From contig NZ_JBHSYQ010000008.1 of assembly GCF_042662225.1 (NCBI RefSeq), forward strand, positions 259,803 to 323,802: a stretch of DNA of 64,000 bases, in the 5' to 3' direction. This document shows positions 34,697-43,370 of this stretch, piece by piece (positions within the stretch are counted from its first letter, which is position 1; the number at the start of each line of letters is the position of its first letter). Made by a program: the position numbers and the translations under genes. The notes under the pieces are model-generated. The model saw only the letters and a list, made by a program, of their open reading frames with translations. It was not told the DNA's origin and did not search any database. This stretch comes from Nibribacter roseus (lineage in GTDB: Bacteria > Bacteroidota > Bacteroidia > Cytophagales > Hymenobacteraceae).

Positions 34697-35203
34697 TTAA
34701 ATATTCATTCCTTCATCGGCTGAAGGCCCGTACATGCCCGGCACTGGTACATCTAGCAGTCTTAGATATACGCTCAACTGTCCGCGGTGGTGAATGATGT
34801 GGTTCATAGCTAAAGTCCGGATAATGGCTTGCTTGGGCAAAGACACGATTACGTGTTCTCCGTGGCGAAGCGTCCAGGATTTCCCCATCTCCACCACATT
34901 AGTTTCGTTTAAAGCCTTTACCGCCCCTTGATACGTTTTATCATACAATTGCATCAGCTCCGCATGGGTGGTACCACTAAATGGCACATACTTTTCCTTG
35001 CTGAAATCATGCTCATCCGACAGAATAGCCCTTGTGATGAATAGGCCCGGTAGCTCGGCCACGTGCGCCGCCAAATCTCTCAATGAGGTGCTTTTAGCAT
35101 GAGGCTTCCAGTCAAAATGTTCTTCAGGCACGCGCTCCAGCATTTTTTTGGTATTGGCTGCTTCCTGCTCAAACTGCCGCAGTAGTTTGTGGTTTAACTC
35201 CAT
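34697..35203 (-). CDS. DinB/YfiT-family protein
   Basis: 168 residues, a four-helix bundle. The metal-binding histidines are at DLAAHVAELP (near 47) and MNHIIHHRGQLSVYLR (near 134-149), the latter being the family signature. DinB-like proteins bind zinc or nickel and act in thiol transfer or hydrolase reactions; the true substrate is unknown in most Bacteroidota members. Cytoplasmic, monocistronic. Confidence 0.88.
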   Translation of the reverse strand: MELNHKLLRQFEQEAANTKKMLERVPEEHFDWKPHAKSTSLRDLAAHVAELPGLFITRAILSDEHDFSKEKYVPFSGTTHAELMQLYDKTYQGAVKALNETNVVEMGKSWTLRHGEHVIVSLPKQAIIRTLAMNHIIHHRGQLSVYLRLLDVPVPGMYGPSADEGMNI

Positions 35204-35314
35204 AGTTTATTGTGTTTGTAAGGGTTGGTACCGTAAGATAGAAAAAAGTTATGGAGTGGTAAAATAGAGCCAAGAGTAATTAGCCTGAATATGAAGTAAT
35301 TCACCCCATCAAAG

Positions 35315-35348
35315 GTTGTTGTTGTTGTTGGTGGTGGTGGTGGTGGTT
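35315..35348. repeat. (GTT)n/(GTG)n microsatellite before REP copy 2
   Basis: Five GTT units followed by about six GTG units. A longer GTT tract precedes the REP copy at 53333, and a GTT-like tract on the minus strand accompanies the copy at 17882. Confidence 0.75.
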
Positions 35349-35355
35349 CGAAGTT

Positions 35356-35413
35356 GTGCGTAGAGTTAGCGCAGCACTCTACGCACTGCCCGACAGCCAA
35401 TCTCCCGATTGGC
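35356..35413. repeat. REP element, copy 2 (left flank of transposase)
   Basis: First hairpin GTGCGTAGAGT / ACTCTACGCAC (11-bp perfect stem, 35356-35386); second hairpin GCCAATC-TCCC-GATTGGC (35396-35413). It is oriented opposite to the right-flank copy at 36008-36066. Confidence 0.88.
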
Positions 35414-35445
35414 GTTACACGTAGAACTAAGCAAACGAGCCTACT

Positions 35446-35989
35446 ATGCTACAGCCCCGCCCCTACCATATGCAGAACTTAGAAGGCATGTACTTTGTCA
35501 CCTTCTCGGTAGTTTTCTGGATAGACGTATTCATTAGAGCCAGATACAAAGAAATATTCGTGGAAAGCCTGAAGTTCTGCATCCAACACAAAGGACTACA
35601 AGTTCACGCTTGGTGCCTTATGAGCAGTCACGTTCACCTCATCATCTCAACAAAAGAGCCCAATCCTGCGTGACCTGAAAAAGTATACAGCCCAGCAAAT
35701 CATCCGTACCATAGAAGAAAGTAGTTTTGAAAGCCGACAGGAATGGCTCCTGGACAAATTTGCCTACGCCGCCAAAAGCAACAGCCGAAACACCAGTTAC
35801 CAGTTTTGGCAGCAAAGCAATCATGCAGAAGAATTGCTTTGCAATACTTTTATAGACCAAAAGCTCCAGTATATCCACCAGAATCCGATGAAAGACGGTT
35901 GGGTGGAAGAACCAGAGCATTACCTGTACAGCAGTGCCCGAGATTATGCCGGATTGAGAGGGCTGGTGCCGGTAGTGCTGATTGAGTAG
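35446..35989 (+). pseudogene. REP-associated tyrosine transposase (RAYT, Y1 family), frameshifted
   Basis: The first frame (35446-35673) gives GMYFVTFSVVFWIDVF and the metal/HUH-type motif LMSSHVHLIIS, then stops. From about 35663 the next frame (+1) continues ILRDLKKYTAQQI, SYQFWQQSNHAEEL, LQYIHQNPMKDGWVEEPEHYLYSSARDY to a stop at 35987-35989. Together these are the whole RAYT family pattern, with roughly five residues missing at the junction, consistent with a deletion of about 14 bases. RAYTs act on flanking REP palindromes; such copies lie inverted on both sides here. The gene is inactive as read. Confidence 0.88.
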
Positions 35990-36007
35990 TTGAGGATTGC
36001 TAGTAAC

Positions 36008-36066
36008 GCCAATCGGGAGATTGGCTATCCGGTAAGTGCTTAGAGCGCTGCGCTAACTCTACGCAC
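36008..36066. repeat. REP element, copy 3 (right flank of transposase)
   Basis: GCCAATC-GGGA-GATTGGC (36008-36025), then the GTGCTTAGAGC..CTCTACGCAC stem (36036-36066). It is the inverted counterpart of the left-flank copy; one base in the outer stem is changed. Confidence 0.85.
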
Positions 36067-36145
36067 AACTATTTGCGAGCAGGATTTGCGGATCAATTGA
36101 AACAATTGGCTATGCTCTAGCCACTACTTCGACAGTTGTTGTTTT

Positions 36146-36178
36146 GAATAGAGTTAGCGCAGCACTTTGCCAATCCAC
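36146..36178. repeat. REP fragment
   Basis: TAGAGTTAGCGCAGCACTTT then GCCAATCC, preceded by GTTGTTGTT. It is a collapsed REP unit in the same orientation as the left-flank copy. Confidence 0.6.
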
Positions 36179-36180
36179 TC

Positions 36181-36897
36181 CTATTCATTAAGAATGCGGT
36201 TAATTTCTTTGTACTTAATAAGCACTCCAACAGTAAAAGCAAAAATGATAGCTAAAAAGATAGCACTACCTGTACTAATGGAGAGTTCCCTTTCATAGAG
36301 CACATAAAGATGTACTATTATACTTACTACAGCGCCAACTATACAAAATCTGAGATACCATCTAATATCTTCTGCCTGTTCAATGTCAAATTCCTTACTT
36401 CTTAACTCTTCAAAGGCTTTTTGCTTCGGCGTTGCCAATTTCCAGCTCTTGCCTACTCTCAGGTCAAAGAGTTGGGCAATCCAACCTTCCACTTCTCTGA
36501 AATTAGCCATCTCGAAATCCAGAAACTGAAAAGTTCTTCCATCAGAGGCTTTAAGTTTCAAAAATTTATAGGTGACTTTCCCGCTCACATAATCCCATTG
36601 AAAACCTAAGATTTCATTGAAGTTGTACATTCTTTTTTGAAGAAGAAAGGGATGAAGAATGGTAACCAATTGTCTGTCTTTATCAATTGTAATTACCTTA
36701 GCCCATTTCATTATTGCAGCGATTCCCCCTAGGAACAACAACAGCAAAACAAACGCAGCCACGGTAGCAACATTTAGTTCTAACTTGCCTTCTTCAATTG
36801 CTTTTTTAAAAACGTAAAAAGGAGCAGCCCCAAAAGCAGCCAGCATCAATATGCTGAATGCAATGGTTAACAACCTAAACCTCGTTTTCACCTTCAA
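36181..36897 (-). CDS. Four-TM hypothetical membrane protein
   Basis: 238 residues. Two N-terminal transmembrane helices (about 9-30 and 43-65), a cytoplasmic PH-like beta-rich segment (VITIDKDRQLVTILHPFLLQKRMYNFNEILGF ... GRTFQFLDFEMANFREVEGWIAQLF), and two C-terminal helices (about 180-202 and 210-230). No family was firmly recognised. The start lies 14 bases after the stop of the giant ATPase gene, so it is probably the last gene of that transcript and may anchor or sense for the locus. Confidence 0.75.
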   Translation of the reverse strand: MKVKTRFRLLTIAFSILMLAAFGAAPFYVFKKAIEEGKLELNVATVAAFVLLLLFLGGIAAIMKWAKVITIDKDRQLVTILHPFLLQKRMYNFNEILGFQWDYVSGKVTYKFLKLKASDGRTFQFLDFEMANFREVEGWIAQLFDLRVGKSWKLATPKQKAFEELRSKEFDIEQAEDIRWYLRFCIVGAVVSIIVHLYVLYERELSISTGSAIFLAIIFAFTVGVLIKYKEINRILNE

Positions 36898-36910
36898 TTA
36901 AATTGCTCCT

Positions 36911-39900
36911 TTAATTAGCCAGCGGACCACCCGATGCAGGTAATACCTGCTCCACCTTCCGCTCCCCCAACACCTGCTTAATCCCGGCCAATCCCTCTGA
37001 AATGTTCTCCATCTGCGCCAGCACCTGCCCTACCTGGTTACCATCTCCAAAACCTTTGAGCTTGTTATTCCGCACGAAGGCGGCTTTGATGTCTTCCCAG
37101 CGCTGGTTTTCCTCAGGGGTGGCCACACCAATGAGCTGTTTAAACTTGAGCATGTTGGCCTCGGCACCCGTGGTCAGGGTTTGGGACTCTGATTGGTAGT
37201 GCGACAAAATGAGCGTGTGCAGTTCCTGGTCGTTCATGATGGGCATGACCTTTTCGGCCAGCTTATTCATGTTGCGGTACGAACCCTGCATTTTGAACGG
37301 AGGCTCGGTGCGGTACTCGTCGGCTTGGGCGGCGGAGCGGATGTACTCCAGGTTCACCTTTAGAATTACGTTTCTGATGGACAAAAGCTTTTTAATCACG
37401 GTCACGTATTCGCTGATTTCGGCGGCGGTGTGGTTGCCTTCTAGTTCCATGCCTTCGCTGTTACCGGTTTCGGCCAGTTTCACCAGTGCGTACACGTCTT
37501 TCTGGCTCTTGGTGCTCAGTTTCGCCAGCACTGCGTTAGAGGTGAGGGAGTTCTCTAGGTAACTCAGCTTGAACACATCTTCTGTATCACCGATGATGTC
37601 GCCAAGGTTGTAGATGTCGGCGCGGTTGGCGAGCATGTCGGGGATGCGGAATTTGTCGCCCGTTTCGGTGTAGGGGTTACCGGCCATGACCACACACACT
37701 TTCTTGCCCCGGAAATCATAGGTACGGCTGCGGCCCTTGTACACACCCTCAATCTTACGCTGGGCATCGCAGAGCGAGATGAATTTCTGCAGGAACTCGG
37801 GGTTGCAGTGCTGGATGTCATCCAGGTAAATCATGACGTTGTCGCCCATCTCGAAGGACAGGTTCAGCTTCTCCAGTTCCTCACGGGCGGCGGCGTTAGG
37901 GGCCTCCGTAGGGTCCAGCGCCGTGACTTGGTGCCCAATGGCGGGGCCGTTGATTTTCATAAAGATGATGCCCAAACAGTTGGCGATGTACTCCATGAGC
38001 GTGGTCTTGCCGTAACCCGGCGGCGACAGCAACAGCAACATGCCCATAAGGTCGGTGCGCTTGGTCTCGCCCGCGGTGCCCATCTGCTTAGCCAGATTCG
38101 CGCCGATTAGCGGCAAATACACCTGGTCAATCAGCTTGTTCCGCACGAAAGAGGACATCACCCGCGGCTTGAATTCTTGTAAGCGCAGTTCTTCCTCAAA
38201 CGAAACCGTCATCTGGTGCTTGAGCGTGTGGAAGGCCTTGTACTGGGACACCACGTGGGTTTCGTAATGGCTTAGTTTCTGCTGGAACTGGTGGAAATGC
38301 AACGGATATTGCTGTTCCTGCAACAGCGGGTGACTGCCCTGCATTCCCGCCAGCGTTTCGCGCAGGTTGGCGTGCACCAGGTGGGTCGGTTTCAATTCTT
38401 TTAACAGCAACAGCACCGAAGCTTCGGGTACATATTCCAAATCCTCTGTCCGGCTGGCTTGCGTCAGGAACGCCTTGAGCCAATGTTGCATCAGTTCAAA
38501 CCGCTCTATTTGGCTTTCCTCCAGCGCCTTGGCTGAAGACTCAAACAAGCTCCAGGCTTTCTTTTCGGTGAGGTACTGGTGGAAGTCGTGCACCAGTTCC
38601 GCCGCCTGAGCGCTGGAAATAAAATGGTCGCCGCGGGTTAATTCATAGAACAGGTATTCGCCAGCGGCTTCGGCATTGGCCTCGGGTAGCAAACCAGTTT
38701 CTAGTTGGAAGGCTTGGAGCTCGCGCTGCAAGTCCTGTTTAATGGCATCGAACTGGTGTGTCTCAGGGAAGACCTGCAGGATGGCGCCCACACCTTTGAG
38801 TTGGTGATGGAAAAGCTGTTTTTGGCCTTCTTTCGCGAAAACAGCCCAAAAAAGACGGGCGGCGGCGCGGTCAATGGCGGGGTAACGGAGCAAGTCGGCG
38901 GTCTTGAAGAGGCGCACCAGAGCGCTCACAATCAGGGCCGCGTCATGGTCGTGCACGCCTTTGAGGTAGCCCTCATTGAAGCGCACGGCCATGAACTTTT
39001 GCACGTACGTGGTCAGCTCCTCGGTGCGGAGCTTGTGCAGTTCGTCCAGGGTCAACAAATGCAGGCTTCCTTCCGAAGCTTCGGCTGCAGAAGGCACGTT
39101 CTTCGCCTGTTGCGCGGCCTGCAGAATCTGGAAGGCCAGGTACTCGGCGCGGTACACCTGGTTGTTCTCCGAGATGAGTGATTGCTCCCACACGGGGCGG
39201 TAGCTCACAAAACGTTCATCGGTAATTTTTTCAAAGAAGCTGGTGCCCGTGAGATGGTAGTACATGGCATCGTCGCGGTGCACGATGCTGAGTTCCAGCG
39301 GCTGGGTGTTTACAGTGAAGTGGTGCGTGCCGAACTTGAGCACGTTCTGCCCGTCCACGAACAGCTCGCTCTTGTCTTTGAGTTGGCGCACGGCGTCTTC
39401 GCGCAGCGTTTTCAGGCGGCTCTGGATGGAATCGGCTTTCACGGTGTCGCCCATGGCCAGGAGCTCTTCCACGGTGGTGCGCACCTTCTCCATCATCAAA
39501 TCAGAGGCGAAGTAACCGTTGATTTCGGCCACGGTGCCTAGCTTGCTCAGGCGACTCTGCACGGCTTTCAGAATGCGGTCGGCGGCCTGTTGTAGGGTGG
39601 TGGCGCGTTTGTTCCGGGCCTCCTGCAACGCTACTTTTTTGCTTTCAAACGCGCTGTAAATCTCCTCGCGTTTATCGGCTATTATTTCTAAAAAGGCGTC
39701 AAACTCCGAGAAACGGCCTTCCAGTTCCTCCAGTTGCACCATGAGTTTGGTGAGGTACTCATCGCACTTTTGGGGGGTGTCACACACATCCAGAAAGTTG
39801 ATGACGCTCTGGCTGATGAGCTTGATTTGGGCATTGAACTCGGCCTGGCCTTCGGAGCTCAACAAGTCCTGCCTCTTGCGTTTGAGGGTAGCTTTGGTTT

Positions 39901-41899
39901 TGTTGAACGAGGCGTAGATAGTAGAAATGGCATCTACGATACGTGTGGTCTGGGTCGCGTCTTCAATCTTGAGGTTGCTCACAATCTCAATCAGCATCTC
40001 CAGCTCGGCACTTACGCCCGAGATTTCCTTTTCGGTGGCATCGGCCTCCACTACTTTGCCAATCTGGTCTATGCCTGCTGTGATTTGGGCCACGCGTTGT
40101 TCATAGGGCACCAGCGCATCGGGCTTCAACAAGAAGTCAACGGTTTGGTTCGCCAGGTCCTGGCTGAAACTCTGCAGCTGTGCCTCGTACGTTTCAATGC
40201 GCGCCACATCGGCGTAGCGCAGTTCTTTCAAAGAAATGACCTCGCCCCGCACCGAGCGCAGTTCGGCCAATGACTTCACGTAGTCGTTGATGTGGCCCGC
40301 GCTCTGCATCTTTAAGCGGGAAATCAAGGCATCGGCGGTGCCGAGTACCTGTTCCACCTGGGCCTGGGTGCTCCTCCTGATGCTGATGACCTTCTCAAAT
40401 TCCTCAACCGCCGCGGTGGCCGTCTGGCGGATGGCCGCAAGAGGCTGCGCCAGTTCAAACGTCTCCTTTTTATCCAGCCAGTGATAGCTATCGAGCAAAT
40501 CGGTCGTGAGCTTGATGAGGTCCAGGTACAGGTTGTCGTAGGAATCCTCCTTGTTGACCAAGGTGAGAATCTCGGTACACTCGGCCATGGCCCGCACAAT
40601 TTCCTTGTTGCCTATTTTGTACAGGAAACTCTCTTTGGTGACGGGAATAGTGTAGTTGGAGCCAATGTACGGCGTTTGCCAAATCTGGAGGGCGTGGTGC
40701 TTTTTGGGTTCCTCGTCACCTCTAAAATAGCACAGTTCGCCATTTTCGTAGATGGCGTAGCCGTGGCAGATAATGGGGCTTTCTATTTTCTGGGTAATCA
40801 GGTTGTAGCTCAACAGCAAGTACACCCCGCTTTGCTTGTTGTAGAAGACATACAGGAAATCTTCGCCGTTGGGCGAGGCGATGCGCTTCTCAAACAGCAT
40901 GTCCTGCAGGCCGTTGTCGAAACTCTTGAACTCGCCCGTCTGCAGGTAGTAGCCGTAGGCGTAGATGATGCCTTGGTCTTCGGGCAGGAACACGCAGCAA
41001 TCCTGGATGGCATCTATGCGGCGCGCCTCCTTCAGCTTGGCGTTGTAGACAATGTAGCGGTAGTTGTTCTCGCGGTACGGCTTGATTTTTAGCAAAATCA
41101 AATTGCCGATGAGGGCGTAGTACAGCTCCGAGTCGTCCAGCGTCTGGTCTTTGTCCTCCACGGGCTCCGCGTAAATGCCCTGCCCCGACTCGGTGTTATC
41201 CTCTACTTTAATGGTCAAATCCCCGCCGATTGTTTCCACGAACACCTTGTCCTCAATTGAAATGTGCGGGTGCTTTCCTGGGCGGTGCGCCTCGCGGGTC
41301 ACCCGCTTCCAGGCGAAATCGTGCTGATTGGGGAAGGTGTATTCGTGGTCGGAGCGATTGTCTAAGTACGTGAGTTTGCCTGCCTGCAGCGCCCATTTAA
41401 ACGTCTTGATGTCATTTAAGCCTTTTCCAATGCGGAACACCATGAACAGGTGCACGCCTTGCACGGCGAACTTCACAAACTGCGTGTTCTTGTAGTACTT
41501 GTACAGCTTCTGAAATTCGTCCTGAAAGGTGGCGTGATTAATCAGCTCCAGCGACTGGTGGTGGAACTGATGGTTCTCATAGGTGTACACGCTGAACACA
41601 TCGCTCAGCTCTACCTCGGTCTTCAGCCCCAAATGCACATTGTACCCAAACAACAGCTGTTCCCCCACGGGCACCATGTCATAGGGCACACAGTTGTGCT
41701 CGGTGGTCACCCGCTCCGTAGCCAGCAACTTCGTCTCAATCGCCCCGAAGACTTCTTTCCGCTCATGGTTCAGCTGGTCCAGCAATGCCCGCAGTTCGCC
41801 CCCGCTTTTGCTTAAGCGGTTGCGCAGGACTTCATAGGTGCCGCCTTCCAGTTGAACGGGAGGGGTGGTTTCTGAGGCTGAGGGAGATGTTGGGTTCAT
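36911..41899 (-). CDS. Giant AAA ATPase with N-terminal propeller-like and coiled-coil regions ('DNA repair ATPase' family)
   Basis: 1662 residues. Residues about 60-470 form a beta-rich, repeat-like region (FSVYTYENHQ, GIIYAYGYYLQTGEFKSFD, YVFYNKQSGVYLLLSYN) that could be a beta-propeller; about 480-870 is coiled coil; the C-terminal AAA core has Walker A PPGYGKTTLMEYI near 1294, Walker B VMIYLDDIQHCN near 1354 and sensor VVMAGNPY near 1400. Databases label such proteins DNA repair ATPase, but I know of no direct evidence for repair. It lies in a run with flotillin, YqiJ-like and PspA genes, so a membrane-stress or filament-remodelling role is inferred. A PAL36 palindrome lies inside it at 38818. 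Confidence 0.85.
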   Translation of the reverse strand: MNPTSPSASETTPPVQLEGGTYEVLRNRLSKSGGELRALLDQLNHERKEVFGAIETKLLATERVTTEHNCVPYDMVPVGEQLLFGYNVHLGLKTEVELSDVFSVYTYENHQFHHQSLELINHATFQDEFQKLYKYYKNTQFVKFAVQGVHLFMVFRIGKGLNDIKTFKWALQAGKLTYLDNRSDHEYTFPNQHDFAWKRVTREAHRPGKHPHISIEDKVFVETIGGDLTIKVEDNTESGQGIYAEPVEDKDQTLDDSELYYALIGNLILLKIKPYRENNYRYIVYNAKLKEARRIDAIQDCCVFLPEDQGIIYAYGYYLQTGEFKSFDNGLQDMLFEKRIASPNGEDFLYVFYNKQSGVYLLLSYNLITQKIESPIICHGYAIYENGELCYFRGDEEPKKHHALQIWQTPYIGSNYTIPVTKESFLYKIGNKEIVRAMAECTEILTLVNKEDSYDNLYLDLIKLTTDLLDSYHWLDKKETFELAQPLAAIRQTATAAVEEFEKVISIRRSTQAQVEQVLGTADALISRLKMQSAGHINDYVKSLAELRSVRGEVISLKELRYADVARIETYEAQLQSFSQDLANQTVDFLLKPDALVPYEQRVAQITAGIDQIGKVVEADATEKEISGVSAELEMLIEIVSNLKIEDATQTTRIVDAISTIYASFNKTKATLKRKRQDLLSSEGQAEFNAQIKLISQSVINFLDVCDTPQKCDEYLTKLMVQLEELEGRFSEFDAFLEIIADKREEIYSAFESKKVALQEARNKRATTLQQAADRILKAVQSRLSKLGTVAEINGYFASDLMMEKVRTTVEELLAMGDTVKADSIQSRLKTLREDAVRQLKDKSELFVDGQNVLKFGTHHFTVNTQPLELSIVHRDDAMYYHLTGTSFFEKITDERFVSYRPVWEQSLISENNQVYRAEYLAFQILQAAQQAKNVPSAAEASEGSLHLLTLDELHKLRTEELTTYVQKFMAVRFNEGYLKGVHDHDAALIVSALVRLFKTADLLRYPAIDRAAARLFWAVFAKEGQKQLFHHQLKGVGAILQVFPETHQFDAIKQDLQRELQAFQLETGLLPEANAEAAGEYLFYELTRGDHFISSAQAAELVHDFHQYLTEKKAWSLFESSAKALEESQIERFELMQHWLKAFLTQASRTEDLEYVPEASVLLLLKELKPTHLVHANLRETLAGMQGSHPLLQEQQYPLHFHQFQQKLSHYETHVVSQYKAFHTLKHQMTVSFEEELRLQEFKPRVMSSFVRNKLIDQVYLPLIGANLAKQMGTAGETKRTDLMGMLLLLSPPGYGKTTLMEYIANCLGIIFMKINGPAIGHQVTALDPTEAPNAAAREELEKLNLSFEMGDNVMIYLDDIQHCNPEFLQKFISLCDAQRKIEGVYKGRSRTYDFRGKKVCVVMAGNPYTETGDKFRIPDMLANRADIYNLGDIIGDTEDVFKLSYLENSLTSNAVLAKLSTKSQKDVYALVKLAETGNSEGMELEGNHTAAEISEYVTVIKKLLSIRNVILKVNLEYIRSAAQADEYRTEPPFKMQGSYRNMNKLAEKVMPIMNDQELHTLILSHYQSESQTLTTGAEANMLKFKQLIGVATPEENQRWEDIKAAFVRNNKLKGFGDGNQVGQVLAQMENISEGLAGIKQVLGERKVEQVLPASGGPLAN
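38818..38854. repeat. PAL36 palindrome inside the giant ATPase gene
   Basis: GTTTTTGGCCTTCTTTCG-CGAAAACAGCCCAAAAAAG. It keeps both arms with few mismatches and is read in frame as LFWAVFAKEGQKQL on the minus strand. Confidence 0.6.
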
Positions 41900-41935
41900 G
41901 GCAGGAAATGGGACTACTTGAGGGATAACGGTATT

Positions 41936-41971
41936 GTTTTAGGCTTGTTTTTCTGAAAACAGGCTTGAAAC
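41936..41971. repeat. PAL36 palindrome, good copy
   Basis: GTTTTAGGCTTGTTTT-TCTG-AAAACAGGCTTGAAAC. It lies just upstream of the giant ATPase gene and next to the R4 repeat. Confidence 0.8.
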
Positions 41972-41982
41972 GCAGTTGGTGG

Positions 41983-42016
41983 AGACGCTCGCAGGTCCTT
42001 CGGACGCTACGAGGTC
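41983..42016. repeat. R4 repeat, copy 2 (inverted)
   Basis: AGACGCTCGCAGGTCCTTCG then GACGCTACGAGGTC is the reverse complement of the copy at 17819-17852 with one change. Confidence 0.8.
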
Positions 42017-42059
42017 AGGTACTTTTCTGGTTATGTATGATGCTTTTTTCCGTTTGGTT

Positions 42060-42430
42060 CGCATTCCCGATACTCCCCCTTTGAAGGGGGCGAAGGGGGA
42101 TGTTTACACAGGAGGACACGCATTGCAATTACTTTTAAGGTCATTCCGAGTGTAGCCGAGGAAACTTACGTTCCCAATTCACAAGAAGGGCATTATCACC
42201 GTTTACTACTTGGTTTGGCTTGTGCTTTTCATTGGCTTATGACATTTGTTAATCAAAATCTAGCACCGAAAACGAGAAGGTTTCCTCGGCAGCTAGGCTG
42301 GCTCTTTTTGGCTCTCGCCTCAAGAATGCCCAGAATGACGATATGGAGCTTTAAAAATTTAACACAATGCGTACCCTCCTGTGTAAACATCCCCCTGCCC
42401 CCTTCAAAGGGGGAGTATCAGGAATGCGTA
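42060..42430. repeat. Nested inverted structure of R5 and R6 repeats
   Basis: R5 (CGCATTCCCGATACTCCCCC ... TGTTTACACAGGAGG, 42060-42114) is repeated inverted at 42372-42430. Inside, an R6-like unit (GTCATTCCGAGTGTAGCCGA ... 42140-42170) is matched by an inverted partner (AAGGTTTCCTCGGC ... AGAATGAC, 42278-42339). No gene was seen; frames across it are chance. Confidence 0.75.
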
Positions 42431-42494
42431 CTTTTTCATCAGTTTTTAGCCGGTTTTCTATCTGAACCCTTTTCAAGTGACAACGGCTTGCTCC

Positions 42495-43181
42495 TTACAC
42501 CGCCATGCGCTTGCGCAGCTCTGCCAGCTCCTGCTTCAGATCTTCTACTTTGTTGGCTTCGGACTGCATTTCGCGCTTTAGCTTGATCTCGCGCTCACGT
42601 GAGGCTGTTTTGTAGTCTTTCAGTTCCTGGTCTAATTCTTCGTAAGCTTTGATTTTTTGTTGGGTAACGCTGTTGCTGTTCTTGAACATGAAGGCAAAAA
42701 CGGCAGCCATGGCACCTAAGCCAACAATAATTGCCAAGCTAATAACCACGTACAGCTGCTTGTCCATGTCCAGCCCCAGAACCGACAAGTGGCTTATATC
42801 ATGGTCAAATTGCTGAAGCTGCTGCTCTTTTTTGGCATTGTCCTGCTGCAGGGCCTGTACTTGTGCTTTCTGGACTTCCAGTTCTTTCTGTGTTTTCTCC
42901 AGAGCCACAGCGGTTTCTTTGCCGGCGTTCTTAATGCTTTGTTCCCGTACTTTCAGGGTATCCTGCACGCTTTTCAGAAAAGCTTCCAAACGGCTTTCCC
43001 GAACTACTCTATAATCATGGCCAAATTCTTTGTAAGGCGAAGAACTGAACTTCATGGAGTTAAACTGCTGCTGCAAAGTATAGGCAGAGCGGTTTTGGGC
43101 GGGGGCAGCCGTTTGCGTCTGGGCCAAGCCCGAAGTCACCACAACAGCACAAAAAATCAGAGAAAGGGTTAAGGCTTTCAT
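42495..43181 (-). CDS. Coiled-coil single-pass membrane protein
   Basis: 228 residues from ATG 43181, chosen for its signal peptide (KALTLSLIFCAVVVTSGLAQ). Then YTLQQQFNSMKFSSSPYKEFGHDYRVVRESRLEAFLKSVQDTL, a periplasmic coiled coil (about 80-135), a transmembrane helix (about 150-172) and a cytoplasmic coiled coil (about 180-226). Homologues in Bacteroidota are often misannotated as tRNA (guanine-N1)-methyltransferase; nothing here resembles a methyltransferase. It lies between the flotillin and giant ATPase genes on the same strand and may link envelope to cytoplasm in that system. Confidence 0.75.
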   Translation of the reverse strand: MKALTLSLIFCAVVVTSGLAQTQTAAPAQNRSAYTLQQQFNSMKFSSSPYKEFGHDYRVVRESRLEAFLKSVQDTLKVREQSIKNAGKETAVALEKTQKELEVQKAQVQALQQDNAKKEQQLQQFDHDISHLSVLGLDMDKQLYVVISLAIIVGLGAMAAVFAFMFKNSNSVTQQKIKAYEELDQELKDYKTASREREIKLKREMQSEANKVEDLKQELAELRKRMAV

Positions 43182-43322
43182 ACGCAAATGAATAAATGTC
43201 AATAAATTTTACCTGTGAAAATAAAATTACTGATTTCCCCTGAAGGGCGAAAGACAAAACCTCGGTCTTTTTCATTTACCCTTTAAAATACCGTGGGAGT
43301 CCCAATAAAAGTGGTTTCTCTT

Positions 43323-43362
43323 CTGTTTTAGGTCTCCTTTTCTGAATTTTACCCGGAAACAG
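43323..43362. repeat. PAL36 palindrome, imperfect copy
   Basis: CTGTTTTAGGTCTCCTTTTC..TGAATTTTACCCGGAAACAG. The arms pair with several mismatches. Confidence 0.55.
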
Positions 43363-43370
43363 GGTTTGGA

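Noticed and set aside
35743..35985. 80-codon frame over the transposase 3' half
   Set aside because: It is in the wrong frame; the neighbouring frame gives a clear RAYT C-terminus.
35315..36180. Possible CRISPR array because of repeated hairpins around 35.3-36.2 kb
   Set aside because: Only two full units in inverted orientation with a transposase between, so a REP pair; no regularly spaced direct repeats or cas genes.
36911..41899. DNA repair role for the giant ATPase
   Set aside because: No nuclease, helicase or DNA-binding motif is visible and the neighbours are membrane-stress proteins. Kept only as a database-style family name.
42215..42586. 123-codon frame across the nested R5/R6 repeats
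   Set aside because: Consists largely of translated repeats and antisense of the coiled-coil gene.
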